This document shows positions 1 to 6,853 of a stretch of DNA of 6,853 nt, one piece after another (position 1 is the stretch's first letter; each line of letters begins with the position of its first letter). Source of the DNA: Thermoplasmatota archaeon (lineage in GTDB: Archaea > Thermoplasmatota > E2 > DHVEG-1); NCBI GenBank assembly GCA_030609445.1, contig JAUWCF010000051.1:1-6853 (forward strand), given 5' to 3'. The translations under genes and the position numbers were made by a program. The notes beneath the pieces are model-generated. The model saw only the letters and a program-made list of their open reading frames with translations. It searched no databases and was not told where the DNA came from.

Positions 1-649
1 GATCATCCTCAGGAATCCCTGCCTCAATTTTACCGACAAGATCAGCACCAACATCCGCAGATTTTGTATAAATCCCACCGCCGACACGAGCAAAAAGTGC
101 TATTGACGAAGCACCAAATCCAAAACCAAATAAGATGTTTGTGGTCATAACGGTTTTTTCGATTTGATCAACAAGAATTATATTATTAAAAAGAATATAT
201 AGTCCAAATACTCCAAGAACGCCAAGACCAACAACGCACATTCCCATAACCGCACCGCTTGAAAATGCAATAGAAAGCCCCTTGCTCAAACTCTTTTTTG
301 CCCCTTCTGCAGTACGAGCATTTGCCATTGTGGCCACACGCATTCCTATATTCCCCGAAACTGCAGAAAAAATAGCGCCAACAACAAAAGAAAACGAAAG
401 CCCCCAATGCATGTTACTGCCTTCAATAAATGAGGTTGCAAAGAGCAGTGTTGCAACAACGATTACAAAGACAATGAGCACTTTGTATTCACTTTTCAAA
501 AACGCCATAGCACCTTCACGAATGGCACTGCTTAACTCTTGCATCTTTTCATTTCCAGCGCTTTGTTTTTTAACGGTAAAAAACAGGTATGTTGCAAAAA
601 GCAAAGCAACAACTCCGCCTATAGGAACAATCAATGATATCATATCCAT
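1..649 (-). CDS. hppA: Membrane-bound ion-translocating pyrophosphatase (H+- or Na+-PPase), N-terminal part
   Basis: This gene encodes the first 216 residues of a membrane pyrophosphatase, which couples hydrolysis of cytoplasmic pyrophosphate to pumping of H+ or Na+ across the membrane. The family is usually about 650-800 residues, so roughly two thirds is missing beyond the window start. I translated the reverse strand and found an unbroken frame. Hydrophobic segments lie at about residues 3-25, 55-75, 84-103, 125-153 and 171-188. The family's hallmark substrate-binding stretch is near the end: [18 protein letters not shown] at 190-207, followed by IEAGIPEDD. The ATG at 649 was chosen because a strong Shine-Dalgarno sequence sits 10 bases upstream; a second in-frame ATG at 643 is less well spaced. 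The gene is divergent from the pyruvate oxidoreductase. The residues that decide K+ dependence and the pumped ion lie outside the window, so neither can be called. Identity is very secure from the motif. Confidence 0.96.
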   Translation of the reverse strand, partial: MDMISLIVPIGGVVALLFATYLFFTVKKQSAGNEKMQELSSAIREGAMAFLKSEYKVLIVFVIVVATLLFATSFIEGSNMHWGLSFSFVVGAIFSAVSGNIGMRVATMANARTAEGAKKSLSKGLSIAFSSGAVMGMCVVGLGVLGVFGLYILFNNIILVDQIEKTVMTTNILFGFGFGASSIALFARVGGGIYTKSADVGADLVGKIEAGIPEDD

Positions 650-657
650 AATGTTAT

Positions 658-667
658 TTCCTCCTTT
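658..667 (-). promoter_or_regulatory. Shine-Dalgarno sequence of hppA
   Basis: On the minus strand this reads AAAGGAGGAA, with GGAGG ending 10 bases before the ATG at 649. It is the strongest ribosome-binding site in the window and decides the hppA start in favour of 649 over 643. Confidence 0.8.
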
Positions 668-686
668 CAAAGCAATCGAAAAAGAG

Positions 687-693
687 TATATAA
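687..693 (-). promoter_or_regulatory. Candidate archaeal TATA box for hppA
   Basis: The minus strand reads TTATATA here, within TAATTATATACT. In archaea transcription usually begins about 25 bases downstream of the TATA centre. That would put the start near 665 and give a short leader carrying the Shine-Dalgarno sequence. The match and spacing are seen directly; promoter function is inferred, and the AT-rich setting makes chance matches likely. Confidence 0.45.
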
Positions 694-716
694 TTATTGT
701 GAAACTATTCAAACCA

Positions 717-728
717 AATATTTATGTA
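717..728 (+). promoter_or_regulatory. Candidate TATA-like element for the pyruvate oxidoreductase gene
   Basis: The plus strand reads AATATTTATGTA, preceded by AAACCA, which loosely resembles a purine-rich BRE plus TATA box. A transcript starting about 25 bases downstream (near 748) would have a leader of roughly 43 bases before the ATG at 792. Another AT-rich stretch at about 752-770 could serve instead. The evidence is weak and depends on the organism being archaeal. Confidence 0.3.
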
Positions 729-749
729 CAGGTCATAACTACGGGATAG

Positions 750-4333
<3,584 letters not shown>

Positions 4334-4365
4334 TACTTAGATTGAATAAACCAAAAGCCTAATCA

Positions 4366-4388
4366 TCTCTTTTTCTATTCTTTTTATT
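4366..4388 (+). terminator. Candidate T-rich transcription terminator after the oxidoreductase gene
   Basis: Two runs of five T (4370-4374 and 4381-4385) lie in a pyrimidine-rich stretch 33-55 bases after the TAA at 4331-4333. No clear hairpin precedes them. Archaeal RNA polymerase can terminate at such T tracts without a hairpin. The tract also sits just upstream of the next gene, so some readthrough is possible. Confidence 0.4.
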
Positions 4389-4394
4389 GGTGAG
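4389..4394 (+). promoter_or_regulatory. Shine-Dalgarno sequence supporting a TTG start
   Basis: GGTGAG contains GGTGA from the SD consensus and stands about 7 bases before TTG 4401. An in-frame TAA lies directly upstream at 4398-4400, so the coding region cannot extend further 5'. Together these support TTG as the real initiation codon of the DHH gene. Confidence 0.6.
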
Positions 4395-4400
4395 CTTTAA

Positions 4401-5774
4401 TTGTTAAAAAGAGCGAGAGATGTGGCAGAGACTATTCGTAAATCAAGAGATGTTCATATTGTGACTCATATCGACGCAGATGGTATATCTGCTGGGGCAA
4501 TTGCAGCTAAAACACTAAAACGACTTGGGAAAGAGTATTCGTTAGAATGTGTTAAACAGCTTGATGAGATGGTTCTGAAGCGACTTTTAGATGAAAACCA
4601 TGGTCTTGTTTGGTTTACTGATCTGGGAAGTGGTGTCAGTACTAGTTATCCAGAAATCAACAAAGTAATTACTGATCATCATATGTGTCCGAATGATTCA
4701 GATTTTTCTTTTCATCTTAACCCTCATCTTTTTGGTCGTGATGGTTCGTATGATATGAGTGGTGCGGGTGCAACATATCTTGTCGCAAAAGCAATGGATA
4801 AAAAAAACGTGGATTTATCGGCACTTGCAATTGTAGGTGCCTGTGGTGATTTGCAGGATAAAAAATTCTGCAAACTCTCGGGGACAAACCGTGAGATACT
4901 TAAAGATGGGGAGAAAGCAGGTGTTCTTCTGGGGAGAATGGATATTCGTTATTTCGGTCGGGAGACACGGCCTATTGCTAAATTATTGCAGTATTCAAAT
5001 GATCCTTTTATCCCCGGGTTGAGTAGGAGAGAGGATGCTTGTATTTCTTTTCTGCAGGATTGCGGTATTCGTTTAAAGGATGATGATTACTGGCGGAAAT
5101 GGATTGATCTTGAAAAAAAAGAGCGGCAGAAAATTATATCTGCCATTGCGCAAATCCTTCTAACAAAAGGTTTTGGATATAACATAGCAGAAAGACTCGT
5201 TGGTGAAATATATATCCTCAAAAATGAGGAACAAGGAACAGAACTGCATGACGCTAAAGAGTTTGCAACACTTTTGAACTCAACCGCGCGATACGGTCAA
5301 CATGAGGTAGGACTCAATGTCTGCTTAGGTGATAGAGATGAGTGGTTGAAAAAAGCAAGAAATCTCTTGAGAGGACATCGAGCAAATCTTGTAGAAGGTT
5401 TGCAGTTTGCAAAAGAAGAAGAAATTCAGAAACGAACGTTTTTACAGTTCTTTCATGCAAAAGATGGTATACGTGACACGATCATAGGGATTGTTACCAA
5501 TATGCTGTTGAGTTCAGAGGATGTTGATAATAGCCTTCCACTCATGGGTTTTGCCTATACTGAGAATGGTGATGTTAAGGTATCTGCACGGGCAACGCAG
5601 GTATTAATCGATAAAGGTCTTAATTTGTCATCGGCGTTGAAACAAGCGGCAAAAGAACTTGGCGGTGCAGGTGGTGGACATGACATTGCTGCTGGTGCAA
5701 CGATTCCAAAAGGAAAAGAAGAAGAGTTTATAAAGTTGGTAGAAAAAGAGATAAAAAATCAACTTGTTTTATAA
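4401..5774 (+). CDS. Archaeal RecJ-like DHH/DHHA1 phosphoesterase (single-strand nuclease, GAN-type)
   Basis: This is a complete 457-residue protein of the RecJ/GAN branch of DHH phosphoesterases (COG0608-like). Known archaeal relatives are Mn2+-dependent single-strand exonucleases; some bind the GINS replication complex, and others act in repair or RNA end trimming. The metal-binding motifs are all visible: HIDADG with His23, Asp25 and Asp27; FTDLGSG with Asp74; TDHH with Asp92, His93 and His94; and GACGD with Asp150. LNPHLFGRDG (106-115) and SGAGATY (120-126) are also typical. The C-terminal DHHA1 domain ends with GGAGGGHDIAAGA (421-433). An intact catalytic set predicts an active enzyme. 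The start is TTG, fixed by an upstream in-frame stop and a Shine-Dalgarno sequence. The gene follows the oxidoreductase in the same direction after 67 bases, with no functional link evident. Its last 16 bases overlap the convergent FKBP gene. Whether it is the GINS partner or a RecJ paralogue cannot be told from this window. Confidence 0.9.
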   Translation: MLKRARDVAETIRKSRDVHIVTHIDADGISAGAIAAKTLKRLGKEYSLECVKQLDEMVLKRLLDENHGLVWFTDLGSGVSTSYPEINKVITDHHMCPNDSDFSFHLNPHLFGRDGSYDMSGAGATYLVAKAMDKKNVDLSALAIVGACGDLQDKKFCKLSGTNREILKDGEKAGVLLGRMDIRYFGRETRPIAKLLQYSNDPFIPGLSRREDACISFLQDCGIRLKDDDYWRKWIDLEKKERQKIISAIAQILLTKGFGYNIAERLVGEIYILKNEEQGTELHDAKEFATLLNSTARYGQHEVGLNVCLGDRDEWLKKARNLLRGHRANLVEGLQFAKEEEIQKRTFLQFFHAKDGIRDTIIGIVTNMLLSSEDVDNSLPLMGFAYTENGDVKVSARATQVLIDKGLNLSSALKQAAKELGGAGGGHDIAAGATIPKGKEEEFIKLVEKEIKNQLVL

Positions 5775-6853
5775 ACCTCAACTATTTCCACTTCGAAGTA
5801 TAATGTTTTTCCAGCAAGTCCTCCAGTGCTTAAATTTATTGAAGGATCAACACTTCTTAAATAAGATAAAAGAGCCGCTTCGAGATATTCACCTGGAAAT
5901 GAATAAGTGATTTCGACGGTTTCATTTCTTTGAATGGTTAATTGTCTATTAAATTCTCGACTTGTTCGATTTTCTACGGATGATCCATCGTCAAGATATG
6001 TAATAATTTTATCATCAGTTACAGTTTCTACGATATAGTAGAGACCATAGGGATTTTCTGCATCAAAAAACTGAATAGTTTCATTTATTGCAGGGGTTAT
6101 TGTTACAACAAATGCTGTATCATTTATCGAAGCAATTGAACTTGCATTTATAGGATAAGTAATCTGATAACTTTCTACTAAATTTGTATCGACCCAGGTA
6201 AGGTTTTCATATTTGTCCTCAGTTGGTGTTGTATATTTCCAAGCAAGGGTTTCATTTATTTTTGTTACAACAGTAGCATCTGTCCAATGTGGAATATTTG
6301 ATGCATCAACATAGGTATCAATTATCTCTCCTATATAATGGGATTCATCTCGTACTAAATAAATTGTGGTTATATCTACTCCAGGGAAATATCCTGCCAT
6401 TTCAGCGGGCATGGGCATATTTTCATTGATTTCAAGAACTTTTAGTGATACATCTCCTCCGCCAAGAGCTGAAAGATCAATAACATCTCCAACTATTGGA
6501 GTAACACCATATGCTTTCTCTGGAGGTATTGGACCAATTGTTGCTGTTTCACCTTCTTTTAACCCGATAAGTCCTTCCATGAAACCTTCGATTAAGCCTG
6601 ATGAATATTGTGGATATTCTGTAGGTGGTGTTTCACTTTGATTCATTGTGATAAATATCTTTAGAGGTGTTCCGCCTGTTTTGTTTTCTGGATAAGTATA
6701 GGACGACTCAAAAACGTTACCGTTGACAAGCGTTCCAATATAATTGACGTCTGCACAGTCTCCAATTTCAATCGTTTTTTCTTCTGGAAATAGGTTGTCA
6801 AGAATATCTTCGCCATATGTAGCGGCTAAGAATATAGATAATGCTCCGATAAT
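5759..6853 (-). CDS. Membrane-anchored, extracytoplasmic FKBP-type peptidyl-prolyl isomerase with large insertion, 5' end missing
   Basis: The frame is open to the window edge, giving 364 residues without the true N-terminus; the ATG at 6646 is internal. Counting from 6853, residues 1-12 (IIGALSIFLAAT) look like the end of a signal peptide or membrane anchor. The FKBP fold follows: DVNYIGTLVNGNVFESS (35-51) and LIEGFMEGLIGLKEGE (87-102), then IPPEKAYG (109-116). The closing strand LAGKTLYFEVEIVEVY appears only at 346-361. About 230 residues are therefore inserted in the flap, where SlyD-like proteins carry a chaperone domain of roughly 70. Pocket residues Tyr38, Phe48, Tyr115 and a final-strand Phe are kept, while the usual Asp after Phe48 is Glu49. 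Ten N-x-S/T sequons occur, eight of them between 200 and 342, as expected for a glycosylated surface protein. The likely role is folding of exported proteins by prolyl isomerisation. The FKBP assignment is firm; catalytic activity and the insert's role are inferred. Confidence 0.88.
   Translation of the reverse strand: MIGALSIFLAATYGEDILDNLFPEEKTIEIGDCADVNYIGTLVNGNVFESSYTYPENKTGGTPLKIFITMNQSETPPTEYPQYSSGLIEGFMEGLIGLKEGETATIGPIPPEKAYGVTPIVGDVIDLSALGGGDVSLKVLEINENMPMPAEMAGYFPGVDITTIYLVRDESHYIGEIIDTYVDASNIPHWTDATVVTKINETLAWKYTTPTEDKYENLTWVDTNLVESYQITYPINASSIASINDTAFVVTITPAINETIQFFDAENPYGLYYIVETVTDDKIITYLDDGSSVENRTSREFNRQLTIQRNETVEITYSFPGEYLEAALLSYLRSVDPSINLSTGGLAGKTLYFEVEIVEVYKTS

Noticed and set aside
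282..749. A 155-codon open frame on the plus strand
   Set aside because: It lies antisense to hppA and its divergent region. The minus-strand translation is a clear pyrophosphatase, whereas this frame resembles no family I recognise.
6366..6641. A 91-codon plus-strand frame inside the FKBP gene
   Set aside because: It is antisense to the conserved FKBP core and shows no recognisable domain.
6644..6646. ATG 6646 as the start of the FKBP gene
   Set aside because: The frame stays open to the window edge and the upstream 69 codons encode the first FKBP strands and a membrane segment, so this Met is internal.

Overview
The window most likely comes from an AT-rich archaeon. The DHH nuclease resembles the archaeal RecJ-like/GAN group. 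The last gene is a membrane-anchored FKBP with many N-glycosylation sequons, as is common for archaeal surface proteins. TATA-like boxes and T-rich tracts stand where archaeal promoters and terminators would be. I cannot name the lineage from sequence alone; a euryarchaeote or Thermoplasmatota-like organism is a guess. The metabolic genes (ion-pumping pyrophosphatase, ferredoxin-dependent pyruvate oxidation) point to an anaerobic, energy-limited lifestyle.

Layout: 1-649 (minus) is the N-terminal part of a membrane ion-translocating pyrophosphatase (hppA), cut by the window start. A 142-base divergent intergenic region (650-791) holds promoter-like and Shine-Dalgarno elements for both directions. 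From 792 to 4333 (plus) lies a single-chain pyruvate:ferredoxin oxidoreductase (nifJ/por type), complete in content but split by a one-base frameshift in a T run at 1198-1201. After a short T-rich intergenic stretch comes a complete archaeal RecJ-like DHH/DHHA1 phosphoesterase (4401-5774, plus, TTG start). Its 3' end overlaps by 16 bases a convergent gene (5759-6853, minus) for an extracytoplasmic FKBP-type prolyl isomerase. That gene's N-terminus lies beyond the window.

The first two genes fit together. The oxidoreductase converts pyruvate to acetyl-CoA and reduced ferredoxin, and the pyrophosphatase recovers energy from the pyrophosphate released by acyl-activating and other biosynthetic reactions. 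The nuclease and the prolyl isomerase look like unrelated housekeeping genes. There is no sign of a mobile element, CRISPR array, RNA gene or defence island. The points most worth a second look are the frameshift in the oxidoreductase, the presence of a bacterial-type single-chain enzyme in an apparently archaeal setting, and the very large sequon-rich insertion that splits the FKBP domain.
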